Origin: Hyphomicrobium sp. ghe19
GTDB lineage: Bacteria > Pseudomonadota > Alphaproteobacteria > Rhizobiales > Hyphomicrobiaceae
Length of the DNA stretch: 64,000 nt
Assembly: GCF_902712875.1 (NCBI RefSeq)
Contig: NZ_LR743509.1
Location: 2,122,001 to 2,186,000 of the forward strand
Direction: 5' to 3'
Both the position numbers and the translations under genes were made by a program. The notes under the pieces are model-generated. The model was given only the letters and a program-made list of their open reading frames with translations, made no database searches and was not told where the DNA came from. Below, in pieces: positions 8,166-15,582 of this stretch; position 1 is the first letter of the stretch; the number at the start of each line of letters is the position of its first letter.

Positions 8166-8831
8166 ATGACCCCCATCCCGAAGCACTCGACCGGGCCGTC
8201 CGCTCACTCCGCCGCCTCGAATGGCGATCTCTTTCCGGCTCCTGATGCCGCGGAGCCTAGAAGCCTTACTGAACTCAACAAGATCATCACCGCCGCCAAG
8301 CCCATGGTTCCCGGCGGCAAGAAGGCCGTGCTTGGCGAAGGTCCGCCCGGCGCGGCGCTGGCTTTTGTTGGCGAGCAGCCGGGCGATCAGGAAGATCTGC
8401 AGGGCCGGCCGTTCGTCGGGCCCGCCGGGCAGCTATTGGACAAGGCGCTAGCGGCCGCGGGCATCGATCGGAAAGCCTCCTACGTGACCAACGCGGTCAA
8501 GCACTTCAAGCATGAGGAGCGCGGCAAGCGGCGCATTCATCAGAAGCCCACGATGGGCGAGGTGAAGCGTTATCGCTGGTGGCTACTGAAGGAGCTTGGC
8601 TTTGTTCACCCCCGCGTCGTCGTGGCACTCGGGGCGACGGCGGCTGCCGCTCTCGAAGGCGCGCCGGTCGCCATCGGAAAATCGCGGGGAAAATATCAGT
8701 TCGGCGAGATGCCGGGCTTCGTCACCATTCACCCATCTGCCTTGCTCCGCATGCCGGATCATGATGCACGCACACAAGCATTCGCAGACTTCGTTCGCGA
8801 TTTGAAAGCCGCGCGAAACCTGGCGCATTGA
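8166..8831 (+). CDS. UdgX-type uracil-DNA glycosylase
   Basis: This belongs to the uracil-DNA glycosylase superfamily and is about 221 residues. The glycosylase motif LAFVGEQPGDQEDL, the VGPAGQLLDKAL element and the TIHPSALLRM motif are present. Between them is the insertion KHEERGKRRIHQKP: the KRRIH loop is the signature of UdgX, where the histidine forms a covalent bond to the deoxyribose after uracil removal (known for the mycobacterial enzyme). The ATG at 8166 fits family length; an in-frame ATG at 8076 would add a non-conserved extension. It stands alone, without the DUF4130/radical-SAM partner seen elsewhere, and is followed by a receiver-domain gene. Confidence 0.88.
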   Translation: MTPIPKHSTGPSAHSAASNGDLFPAPDAAEPRSLTELNKIITAAKPMVPGGKKAVLGEGPPGAALAFVGEQPGDQEDLQGRPFVGPAGQLLDKALAAAGIDRKASYVTNAVKHFKHEERGKRRIHQKPTMGEVKRYRWWLLKELGFVHPRVVVALGATAAAALEGAPVAIGKSRGKYQFGEMPGFVTIHPSALLRMPDHDARTQAFADFVRDLKAARNLAH

Positions 8832-8908
8832 ATATTCGTCTCTGCCTACGGCAGCAAACAGAAGTGCAACGAGCCGCGACTTGGCGGTACTGGACGAGAG
8901 AAAGTATC

Positions 8909-9277
8909 TTGACGATTACGAAGGTTCTTATTGTCGAAGACGAGATGCTCATTCGAATGGCGCTCGTCGCCGATTTTCAAGATGGCGGTTATGAAGTCGT
9001 GCAGACCGGCACCGCTTATGATGCGCTGCATATTCTGCGGACCACGCCGGGCATCAAGGTCGTCTTTACGGATATCAATATGCCGGGCGATATGGATGGC
9101 CTGACGCTCGCGCATTACATCCGGCAGCACTGGCCACACATGGTGATCATCATCAGCTCGGGAAAGCTTCTACCGAGCGTGGCGGCGTTGCCCATCGGCG
9201 CCCGCTTCTTAGCAAAGCCTGCAACTCAAGCCACCATGGCGGTTCTCTGCAACGACATCAAGAAAGAGCTTTCGTAG
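8909..9277 (+). CDS. Single-domain response regulator (CheY-like)
   Basis: This is a receiver domain with no output domain. VLIVEDEMLIRMAL gives the acidic pair, VVFTDINMPGDMDGL the phospho-acceptor Asp, IIISSGK the Thr/Ser position, and FLAKPA the conserved Lys. The TTG at 8909 places the domain at the usual distance from the N-terminus; a longer in-frame TTG at 8828 overlaps the stop of the glycosylase gene. No kinase lies next to it. Single-domain regulators of this type often feed into alphaproteobacterial stress phosphorelays, but the partner is unknown. Confidence 0.82.
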   Translation: MTITKVLIVEDEMLIRMALVADFQDGGYEVVQTGTAYDALHILRTTPGIKVVFTDINMPGDMDGLTLAHYIRQHWPHMVIIISSGKLLPSVAALPIGARFLAKPATQATMAVLCNDIKKELS

Positions 9278-9358
9278 AGTCGTTGCCGATTTGATCGCGC
9301 TCTACTGGCGAGCGGGATATTTCACTTTCGTCATCGCGCCGACTTCGTCGATCAGCGC

Positions 9359-9667
9359 CTAGCCGAGATCGAGTGCTTGATCGGCGGTCAAACCGTACGC
9401 CGGCTCGTCCTCGAAACGCAGCATGACCACGGGCTCGTGGCGTCCGTGGCCAACGGCATAGCGGTCAGGAATTTTCGTGAGGTCGCCAAAAGCCGGAGCC
9501 GACTGAAAATGATCGCTGAGTACCGAGGAAAGCGTTTCGGCGATGCGGGCGTTGATGGAGATCGTTTGGCTCTCTCCAGCGGCGTTGCAAACCGTGATTT
9601 CCAACCGCCCGTTGGCGCGGTCGAATTCGGAGCGCGTCAGCATCTCCGCACAAAACGTCTTGGACAT
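9359..9667 (-). CDS. Hypothetical protein, 102 residues
   Basis: The protein begins MSKTFCAEMLTRSEFDR and has an alternating polar/hydrophobic pattern with a beta-rich first half (NGRLEITVCNAAGESQTISI). I do not recognise the family. The ATG at 9667 is supported by GGGGA 8 nt upstream. It faces the response-regulator gene tail to tail. Confidence 0.6.
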   Translation of the reverse strand: MSKTFCAEMLTRSEFDRANGRLEITVCNAAGESQTISINARIAETLSSVLSDHFQSAPAFGDLTKIPDRYAVGHGRHEPVVMLRFEDEPAYGLTADQALDLG

Positions 9668-9733
9668 CCCTGATTTCCCCAACACTAGTGTCGCGCACGT
9701 TCATACGCATCCTAGCCGGTCGAGGCAAAAAGA

Positions 9734-9754
9734 AAGGCCCAAAAATTGGGCCTT
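9734..9754 (-). terminator. Rho-independent terminator of csbD
   Basis: A 9-bp perfect stem, AAGGCCCAA with TTGGGCCTT, encloses a 3-nt loop. Read on the minus strand it is followed by TTCTTTTT. It lies just downstream of the csbD stop. Confidence 0.85.
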
Positions 9755-9780
9755 CCTTCATCAAAGTGCTGATAACTCTA

Positions 9781-9978
9781 TCAGAGCGAGCCCGACCAGG
9801 TGTCGATTTCCTTCTTTGCCTGATCCTTGGCATAGCCGTAGCGCTCCTGAAGGATGCCTTCGAGCTGCTCGCGGTTGCCGTTCACCTTAGCGAGGTCGTC
9901 ATCGGTCAATTGACCCCACTTCTCCTTCACCTTGCCGGAGAACTGCTTCCAATTGCCTTCAACGCGATCCCAGTTCAT
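9781..9978 (-). CDS. csbD: CsbD-family stress protein
   Basis: This is a 65-residue soluble protein starting MNWDRVEGNWKQFSGKVKEK and containing WGQLTDDDLAKVNGNREQLEG, the hallmark of the CsbD family of small general-stress proteins. The exact role of the family is unknown. Its ribosome-binding site is GAGGAG. An EcfG promoter lies 38 nt upstream of the start and a clear terminator lies downstream, so it is a monocistronic member of the GSR regulon. Confidence 0.93.
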   Translation of the reverse strand: MNWDRVEGNWKQFSGKVKEKWGQLTDDDLAKVNGNREQLEGILQERYGYAKDQAKKEIDTWSGSL

Positions 9979-10015
9979 GAAAATCTCCTCTGTTTCGTGC
10001 GGTGTTCGGGCTGGT

Positions 10016-10041
10016 AACGTGCGGGCTGAAGCTCCGGTTCC
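10016..10041 (-). promoter_or_regulatory. EcfG-type promoter of csbD (GGAAC-N17-CGTT)
   Basis: On the minus strand GGAAC is followed after 17 nt by CGTT, an exact match to the alphaproteobacterial general-stress sigma factor consensus. The -10 element ends 38 nt before the csbD start. Confidence 0.88.
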
Positions 10042-10149
10042 GACGATATTTCAAATTGAGCGGGCCGAACACTTGGGGTGAGATCCGGGGAACGAACCTT
10101 GCCCGCGTGTGTACTGCTCGCGTACCGTTTCGGTCCTCGCGAGGTCTCC

Positions 10150-10434
10150 ATGAGAAATCTGATTTTATCTGCGCTGTTAATGACGTCGCTTGCGGTCGCT
10201 CCGGCCGCGTTCGCGCAAAGCGCCGCCGATGACGATGCCGGCCCCGTGGATGCTCCCTATTATTCGGACGAACAGTACGCGACGCCATCAGAAGACGAGC
10301 CCGATGAAATCGCGACTGCACCCGACCCTTACGGTATCGACATCAGCGGAGAAGGCGCTGGCTCCGGCGAAAGCGGTCTCGGCGAAGATGATTACGACGA
10401 TGCGTCACCAGGAGCACCTCTGCCGGAGGAATAA
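10150..10434 (+). CDS. Small acidic exported protein
   Basis: This is a 94-residue protein with a signal peptide (MRNLILSALLMTSLAVAPAA, cleaved near AFAQ) and a strongly acidic, Gly/Asp/Glu-rich mature part with no recognisable domain. The ATG at 10150 has GAGG upstream. It is divergent from csbD. A GGAAC is present upstream but without a CGTT at the right distance, so EcfG control is not supported for this gene. Confidence 0.6.
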   Translation: MRNLILSALLMTSLAVAPAAFAQSAADDDAGPVDAPYYSDEQYATPSEDEPDEIATAPDPYGIDISGEGAGSGESGLGEDDYDDASPGAPLPEE

Positions 10435-11052
10435 CCGCGCGCCCAATCGGCTCTCCCGCCTGGTGATGGCCACCACAGGCCTTTCGAAATTGAGCCAAAT
10501 TTGTTTATCCAGCCATTGCTAAGAAAAAAGCCCCGGTCCCCGCGCATCCGCAGGTCCCGAGGCCTTCCACGACCCCTCGTCTAGGAGCCATGCGCCAGCT
10601 CTTCGCCGGCGATCAGGTGTGTTCTCACAAGTATCTGTCCGCCGAAGCGAAGTTTGTGAAGACCGATACTCTCTAGAACTCCTGATCCCACGTGCGAGGC
10701 ACGCGGTATGACTGCATTACCTCACAGCGGCCGGATGGTTTCCTCTCCGTAGCGCACTGTGGCGCGGCGGGACCTTGCCGGGAATTTGCGGAACGCGCCG
10801 GAACCATCATCGATGGTCGCGCGTCATCATCACGTTCACCGCCGGGCCGCACTGGCACCGGCGGTGAACGCCCAAAGCAATCAAGCCACTGGGCGAGACA
10901 CTGGGAGCGTTGTCATGCCGGCGGATGGAGATCGGTCAGGCCCCCGGGCCACTGGCTCTCGCCCGAGTTCCCTGCTCCACTGGCTCAGCGATCGCGTGAA
11001 TTTTCGTCTGTTCATCCATACGCTCGCAGCGAAACGCACGGTATCAAGAAAC
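10435..11052. other. Gene-poor stretch with one strong inverted repeat
   Basis: No convincing coding region is visible in about 620 nt. It contains a 13-bp inverted repeat (10833-10870) and a near-match EcfG element (GGAAC-N17-CGTC, 10800-10825). An in-frame ATG at 10915 could extend the next gene upstream, but the extension has no protein-like character. Confidence 0.5.
10833..10870. repeat. 13-bp perfect inverted repeat
   Basis: CGTTCACCGCCGG and CCGGCGGTGAACG are separated by 12 nt. No T-tract follows on either strand, so it is more likely an RNA structure or a binding site than a terminator. It lies just after the near-match EcfG element. Confidence 0.55.
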
Positions 11053-11343
11053 ATGGCGAAAGACGAAAAACTTCCTGCCACGATCAGGGCCAGCGACTAT
11101 CTCGAAATATGCCGCGAAAAGGCGCTAGACGCCTATACGATCGAAGAAGCGATCTACTGGCACAATGAGATCATCACCGAGCTTTCGATCGAGCTTCATA
11201 CCGTCCAAACGATGCACTGGCCCGACACGGTCAAGGCCAGCATGATGATTGCTTTGGAAGATCGCTTGAGTCAGCACGCTGGCGCCGTCACGCGTCTGGC
11301 AGGCATTCTGGAAAGAAACGAGCAGCTTATCTGGCAGCCTTGA
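11053..11343 (+). CDS. Hypothetical protein, 96 residues
   Basis: This is a soluble, mostly helical protein (SDYLEICREKALDAYTIEEA, VTRLAGILERNEQLIW) with no recognised domain. The start at 11053 (MAKDEKLPATI) is the most protein-like, but its ribosome-binding site is weak. The 3' end overlaps the convergent 51-residue gene by 17 nt. Confidence 0.5.
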   Translation: MAKDEKLPATIRASDYLEICREKALDAYTIEEAIYWHNEIITELSIELHTVQTMHWPDTVKASMMIALEDRLSQHAGAVTRLAGILERNEQLIWQP

Positions 11344-11482
11344 CCGCCGATTTGCCGGTGCCTTTCGCGCCGTCGCTGTTACGAGCGCGCTTGGCGGCCT
11401 TTTCCGTGCGCTTTACAGCATTCTCGAGCTTGTTCTGGCGGGCGACAATGCGGCGCCGGCGATTGTCGGACATTGTAGGCAT
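11327..11482 (-). CDS. Very basic small protein, 51 residues
   Basis: The protein begins MPTMSDNRRRRIVARQNKLE and is rich in Arg, Lys and Ala, with a likely single helix. AGGAG lies 8 nt before the ATG. Such small basic proteins are common near stress genes in Hyphomicrobiales; they could bind nucleic acid, but there is no domain evidence. Confidence 0.55.
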   Translation of the reverse strand: MPTMSDNRRRRIVARQNKLENAVKRTEKAAKRARNSDGAKGTGKSAVKAAR

Positions 11483-11555
11483 AAATTCACTCCTGGGATT
11501 GTGGTAGAGAGACCCCGAGCCGCCAAAGCTGTCAGCCCGGGATCTTGCGGGACCT

Positions 11556-11995
11556 CTAGTAGCAGACCCATACCCATTCGGCATAATAATTTGACCAGCG
11601 CCAGCAGGGCCCTATGCCGTAGGGGTACCACCTTCCATGCCAGAAGCGGCGGCCGTGACCGCCCCTCGGGCCGTGGTCTCGACCGCGAAACTGTTCGCCG
11701 CCGCGAAACCGTTCTCCGCCATGAAAACGTTCGCCGCCTCGGGGTCCGCCGCCGGGAGGCCCGCCTTCACGGAATTGACCACGAGGGCCACCCCCGCCCG
11801 GTCCGCGGCCCCCACCTCCGCCTTGACCACGGCCACCCCCGCCGCCACCGCCGCCGGGTCCGGCTGTGTGGCCACCTCCGCCTCCGCCGCCTCCTCCGCC
11901 TCCTCCCCTCCCCCACCCGGTTGACCCGATACGGCGAGCGGCATGCACAAAGTGGCAATTAGAGCGAACGCGAATGGAAGGTGACGCATCATCAT
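11556..11995 (-). pseudogene. Gly-rich exported protein split by a frameshift in a G-tract
   Basis: The first frame (from ATG 11995, with an AGGAG site) encodes a clear signal peptide, MMMRHLPFAFALIATLCMPL, cleaved near VSGQ, then loses sense as an Ala/Glu-rich tail stopping at 11612. The neighbouring frame carries a coherent mature protein: long Gly-rich stretches, repeated GGERF/GGEQFRG units and an aromatic C-terminus (YPYGIGPCWRW, EWVWVCY). The frames join if one G is added, or a -1 slip occurs, in the G5-A-G4 tract at 11905-11914. It is therefore one gene with a frameshift: a real mutation, a phase-variable tract, a programmed -1 shift or an assembly error. Confidence 0.7.
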
Positions 11996-12432
11996 CGGAG
12001 GCCTCTCCTTTTGGGTTTCCGCATTTTGTTTTCGAGCTATCTCGTCGAGCTAGCTTATGGCTCGCGGCCTACCACACTCCACGTTGCCCATTTCAAATAC
12101 AGCGCCGGGTGGTGAACCAAACAGAATGCTTCGTTCCGCTTTCTTCGATCGAATTTCTCGCCTCGTTTTACGTCGCTACTTCACGCGATTTTCCGCACGC
12201 GATTTGAAGCAATTTTGTCCTCGATCGGAATGATTTCCGTTGCGCGATGCAGGCTGCGCAACAGACGCGCGCTGAGACCTGACATGGAAAAGCACCCTGG
12301 CGGGGGGAGCCAGGGTGCTTAGGATTTCACGGTTGAAAGGAGCACACCGGGGGGGAAGTGCTACCGTGATACCGATACTACTTGCGGCTGGAAAACACGT
12401 TCCCGCGACATTCGGTCGACCCGCACACAAGC
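11996..12432. other. Intergenic stretch with a terminator
   Basis: No coding region is supported. Apart from the terminator at 12291-12319 belonging to the next minus-strand gene, nothing is recognisable. The central part is relatively A+T-rich and probably holds the promoter of the Gly-rich exported protein. Confidence 0.5.
12291..12319 (-). terminator. Terminator hairpin of the small exported protein gene
   Basis: An 11-bp perfect stem, AGCACCCTGGC with GCCAGGGTGCT, has a 7-nt G-rich loop. On the minus strand it is followed by TTTT. It lies downstream of the gene ending at 12433. Confidence 0.75.
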
Positions 12433-12714
12433 TCAGTGGTCACCCGTCGAAGGCGAGGCCGGCTTGGAATTGTTTGTGTTCTTGTCGTTCGATTTTTTTT
12501 CGTCATGCGGTAGCTGCTTGGATTGTTCCGAGGGCAACGTCCGCTCGGTCGTCGCTCCGCCCATCGTATTCGCGTCGCCGCCCTGCGATGCGGCTCCCGC
12601 TTTGCCTGAATCTTTCGCCTGCGGTTGGCCGGTGCGATTAACATCGTCGGCGAATGCGGCCGAGCCCGTCATCGCCAGACATGCAGCATAGATAATCGCG
12701 GCGCGCCTCATCAT
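12433..12714 (-). CDS. Small hydrophilic exported protein
   Basis: This is a 93-residue protein with a signal peptide (MMRRAAIIYAACLAMTGSAA, cleaved near AFAD). The mature part is low-complexity and rich in Asn, Ser, Lys and Gln, and probably disordered. No domain is recognised. GGAGG lies just upstream of the paired ATG codons and a terminator follows the gene. Confidence 0.6.
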   Translation of the reverse strand: MMRRAAIIYAACLAMTGSAAFADDVNRTGQPQAKDSGKAGAASQGGDANTMGGATTERTLPSEQSKQLPHDEKKSNDKNTNNSKPASPSTGDH

Positions 12715-12741
12715 TGGCCTCCGATTTTAGACTTTACGTAT

Positions 12742-13269
12742 TTAAAGGGACGCAGATTCCGTCACGATCGCCGCCTTCTGGAACAGCGGCAGCCTCAGCA
12801 AGCGGCTGGTTTCCACCTCCGCCATCTTCTTCAGACAAAGCCGCTTCTCCTCGAGAAATGTGGGGCCGAAAGAGGGATCGTGAAGCACGATCTGCGAGCC
12901 GTTATCGATGATGTCCGCGAGTTTTATGAGCTTTGCGTCCCACGGGGCCCGCGACAGTCTCCACGCGGCTTGTAATGCCCGCGACGCGCGGCTTCCCTTC
13001 TCGGTATCGGTCAGCCAATAGACCAGTTCGGCAACGGCCTCGCCGAATTTCTGATGGACCTCTTCTATACTCGTGTCGCTTTTCTCTATCGTATCGTGAA
13101 GAAACGCGGCGGCTATAATTTCTGAACTTTTATATCCATACTCTTCAAGGATGGCCGCCACCGAGTCGAGATGCACCATGTACGGGCGCCCGTCATGCTT
13201 GCGCACTTGCCCGCTGTGCTTCGCAATCGCGAAATCTCTCGCATCATGTATGGTCGCTGATACCAGCAT
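12742..13269 (-). CDS. HD-domain small alarmone hydrolase (MESH1/SpoT-HD-like)
   Basis: This 175-residue protein is close to the size of a free-standing RelA/SpoT hydrolase domain. The motif order fits: HSGQVRKHDGRPYMVHLDSV (first His and substrate loop), FLHDTIEKSDTSIEEV (HD plus following acidic pair), and AKLIKLADIIDN (last metal-binding Asp region). No synthetase or regulatory domain is present. The likely reaction is Mn-dependent hydrolysis of (p)ppGpp or a related nucleotide, acting in the cytoplasm. Its location among general-stress genes suits a modulator of the stringent response, but no EcfG promoter is visible upstream. Confidence 0.82.
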   Translation of the reverse strand: MLVSATIHDARDFAIAKHSGQVRKHDGRPYMVHLDSVAAILEEYGYKSSEIIAAAFLHDTIEKSDTSIEEVHQKFGEAVAELVYWLTDTEKGSRASRALQAAWRLSRAPWDAKLIKLADIIDNGSQIVLHDPSFGPTFLEEKRLCLKKMAEVETSRLLRLPLFQKAAIVTESASL

Positions 13270-13526
13270 CGGGGACCGTTCAGTCTCTCCTCAAAGCCAT
13301 CGTCAGTGTCCGCACGATCACTCATCCAATCGCCGGATAGTAGACGCTGACCGAGCGGGTACGGTTTCGAAACGGTGGCAATGTGCCCTAGTTTGGAGCG
13401 GGACCTGTCAGCGTAGCGATTATAAAGCAAACGGGTCACCCGTTCGTTGCCAAGGCGCACTTAGTTTGAAGCGCTTTGGCGATGCTCCGTCGTTGGAGCC
13501 CGAGAGTTCCGCTGCCAGCACTGCCG

Positions 13527-14483
13527 CTATCCAGCAAACAGCCGCGTGTTGAGAAGCGCGGGCGGGGGCGTTTTCAAATATCTCTCGATCATCGGAATGT
13601 GCGGTTCGATAGCTGCTCTTCCGGCATCCATCATTTCGTCCGCGCGATGAAAGTCGAGAACGCCGATATCAGCGAGATCGGGCGTAACGAGCAAATCCGG
13701 CGGGTCGCCCATAAGGCGGGCTCGCGCGATGCGATCATGAAATATACTGAATGAGTTCAGGATAACCGACGTGATGCCCGGCGCGCCGTCCTGTCGCTGC
13801 CCAAAGATTTGCCGATGGAGCAGCTGCAGCGCGCCGCTGCCGTTCCATCGCGTGATCGGAGCTTCGTCGACGACGATCTCGCCAGGGATTTCCTCGTCGT
13901 CGTCATCACCAATACAGATCCCGCCCCGCCCGAATTCGCTCGTAAGATTGACGCCGACGACGATCCGCGCGCCGAGAGCGCGGCAGACGGAAACGGGCAC
14001 GGGGTTGACGAGGCAGCCGTCGACCAGCCAACGGCCATTGAGGTGTAAGGGCCGAACGATCCCCGGTATGGCGGACGAGGCGCGGACGGCTTCGGAGACG
14101 CGACCCCGCCGCAGCCATACTTCATGGCCGGTTGCGAGGTCGGTCGCGATGGCGGCGAACCGAACCGGGAGTTGCTCGATCGTCAGGCCGCGCAAATGAT
14201 CGTCGAAGCGATCGAAGAGCCGCTGTCCTGCAATTAGGCCCGAACCCGAGACACTCAAGTCCAAAAAGCTGAAGACGCGCCGGCGCGTGAGTTGGCGTGC
14301 AAAATCCGCGAGGTCGTCCAACCGGCCCGATGCGTAATGCCCACCAACGATCGCGCCGATCGACGTTCCAACGACTATCTCAGGCTCCAATCGAGCCTCG
14401 GCCAACCCTTGAAGAATGCCTATATGTGCCCAACCTCGAGCCGCTCCTCCGCCCAAGGCTAATGCGAATTTATGCTTCGCCAT
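13527..14483 (-). CDS. Patatin-like phospholipase (RssA/NTE type)
   Basis: The 318-residue protein has the patatin fold: ALGGGAARGWAHIGIL (oxyanion loop), VGTSIGAIVGG (nucleophile Ser in GTSIG) and LVDGCLVNPVPV (catalytic Asp in the DG motif). The ATG at 14483 gives MAKHKFALALGGG, the standard N-terminus. It probably hydrolyses phospholipid acyl esters at the inner membrane. A near-match EcfG promoter (CGAAC-N16-CGTT) lies 43 nt upstream. Confidence 0.88.
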   Translation of the reverse strand: MAKHKFALALGGGAARGWAHIGILQGLAEARLEPEIVVGTSIGAIVGGHYASGRLDDLADFARQLTRRRVFSFLDLSVSGSGLIAGQRLFDRFDDHLRGLTIEQLPVRFAAIATDLATGHEVWLRRGRVSEAVRASSAIPGIVRPLHLNGRWLVDGCLVNPVPVSVCRALGARIVVGVNLTSEFGRGGICIGDDDDEEIPGEIVVDEAPITRWNGSGALQLLHRQIFGQRQDGAPGITSVILNSFSIFHDRIARARLMGDPPDLLVTPDLADIGVLDFHRADEMMDAGRAAIEPHIPMIERYLKTPPPALLNTRLFAG

Positions 14484-14525
14484 TTCCGCCACCTCTTGCC
14501 GCGACCCAAAGAACGGCGTTCTCAC

Positions 14526-14550
14526 AACGCGCGAAGGGGCATTTTGTTCG
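14526..14550 (-). promoter_or_regulatory. Near-consensus EcfG promoter of the patatin gene
   Basis: CGAAC-N16-CGTT on the minus strand has one mismatch in the -35 element. It ends 43 nt from the start, the same distance as the perfect elements of this region. Confidence 0.45.
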
Positions 14551-14640
14551 ATGCGGTTGGAGCGCGGAGCACAGAACGCGGCAAAGTTGCTATGGCGAAA
14601 TGGAGCACTAGATGTGGACAGCCCGGGGCTGTGACCGATC

Positions 14641-14847
14641 TCAGGCAGCGACTTTCCGGTTACGGAAGTCGGAAGCGCAGACTTCGTTCAACACTTCATG
14701 AAGCTGGTGTCGAGCCTCCCGCAAGTGCCTCGTGCATTCGTCGGGGTTGGCGATATCGAGATAAGTCGGCGCTGCTTTCAGCTCTTTCTCGAGCTCGTAT
14801 ACCGCCTTCAGAACGTCGTAAACTTGATTGACGGCCTTCTTGCGCAT
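14641..14847 (-). CDS. Small helical protein, 68 residues
   Basis: The protein begins MRKKAVNQVYDVLKAVYELE and continues as one or two amphipathic helices with a probable coiled coil. The start at 14847 is preferred to the ATG at 14856 because GGAG abuts the latter but lies 9 nt from the former. Function is unknown. An EcfG-like promoter overlapped by a 20-bp palindrome precedes it. It resembles the next small gene (14925-15119) in size and helical character. Confidence 0.6.
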   Translation of the reverse strand: MRKKAVNQVYDVLKAVYELEKELKAAPTYLDIANPDECTRHLREARHQLHEVLNEVCASDFRNRKVAA

Positions 14848-14872
14848 CGCAGACATCTCCGTTTGCTCGGTT

Positions 14873-14892
14873 CGACGTGGTTAACCACGTCG
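14873..14892. promoter_or_regulatory. Perfect 20-bp palindrome over a promoter -10
   Basis: CGACGTGGTTAACCACGTCG is identical to its reverse complement. It lies 26-45 nt upstream of the 68-residue gene and covers the -10 element of its EcfG-like promoter. It is a likely operator for a dimeric repressor; which regulator is unknown. Confidence 0.6.
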
Positions 14893-14907
14893 CGCAAATG
14901 GAGTTCC
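14883..14907 (-). promoter_or_regulatory. EcfG-like promoter (GGAAC-N16-GGTT)
   Basis: The -35 element is a perfect GGAAC; the -10 is GGTT instead of CGTT. It ends 36 nt before the 68-residue gene. Confidence 0.55.
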
Positions 14908-14924
14908 AGCGAAGCGATCGAATG

Positions 14925-15119
14925 TTAGTCGAGCTTACCGTTCTGTTGCAGCTCGTGAAGGAACTGACGCAAGTCATAGCATTCGTCGTTGATCGTCTTG
15001 AGAGCCATCTTGGCTTCGAAGGACTTGCCTTCGACACGTGCGGAATCGAGGCGAGACGCCTCTCCTCGAATTACGTTCAGGCTTTTGACGATCCGGTCTG
15101 CGGCTTTAACTGTGCCCAT
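14925..15119 (-). CDS. Small helical protein, 64 residues
   Basis: The protein begins MGTVKAADRIVKSLNVIRGE and ends in a probable helix (INDECYDLRQFLHELQQNGK). The ATG at 15119 has GGGG 8 nt upstream. No domain is recognised. It may be co-expressed with the 68-residue gene downstream, although that gene has its own promoter-like signals in the 77-nt gap. Confidence 0.6.
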   Translation of the reverse strand: MGTVKAADRIVKSLNVIRGEASRLDSARVEGKSFEAKMALKTINDECYDLRQFLHELQQNGKLD

Positions 15120-15430
15120 GTCACACACCCCATTTTGTGCGTTCGGACTTTCTTTGCGCAAAATGCGGCAACGAGTTGGCAAGCCAACGTCACGTTTAGT
15201 TGCCGGACGTACACATATGGACGCGGGGCCGGGTGGCGCACGCCGTCATTCGTTTGAGGGCGCGGAGACGCTGTCGCTGGCCGCGGCGACGATCGCTGTC
15301 GTCTCGACGGCGGCGCGGCGTCTGCGAGAGGCCGCGCGCGGATTGCCTGGGGGAGAGAATAGTAAAGAAGCGTTCCCGCGATCAAAAACGTCCCGCCGAG
15401 AACCACCATCATCGTCGCAAAATTGCGCAT
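15077..15430 (-). CDS. Small single-span membrane protein
   Basis: The N-terminus MRNFATMMVVLGGTFLIAGT continues as one membrane segment, followed by a basic Pro/Arg/Ser-rich tail. GGAG precedes the ATG at 15430. The last 14 codons overlap the start of the 64-residue gene, so the true end may be under different constraint. A short inverted repeat, GTTGGCAAGCCAAC (15175-15188), lies inside it, upstream of the next gene. Function is unknown. Confidence 0.45.
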   Translation of the reverse strand: MRNFATMMVVLGGTFLIAGTLLYYSLPQAIRARPLADAAPPSRRQRSSPRPATASPRPQTNDGVRHPAPRPYVYVRQLNVTLACQLVAAFCAKKVRTHKMGCVTWAQLKPQTGSSKA

Positions 15431-15513
15431 GCCCGCCTCTCCTCTTTTGGGCAACTAAAAGAGGCAGTTCCTCGCGGCTCCGCTTCGCTTCCCACGGCCG
15501 CCAAAACCACGCG

Positions 15514-15538
15514 GGAACACTGATGGTATGCGTACGTT
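15514..15538 (+). promoter_or_regulatory. EcfG-type promoter (GGAAC-N16-CGTT)
   Basis: Exact consensus on the plus strand, ending 45 nt before the GTG of the NepR-like gene. It also rules out the upstream in-frame ATG at 15522 as the start, since that codon lies inside the promoter. Confidence 0.85.
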
Positions 15539-15582
15539 ACGAATGGGTGGAAAGCGCAAACAGGAAAAGGAAAGGGACGGTT

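Noticed and set aside
10089..10112. An EcfG promoter for the small acidic exported protein
   Set aside because: GGAAC is present, but no CGTT occurs 16 or 17 nt later.
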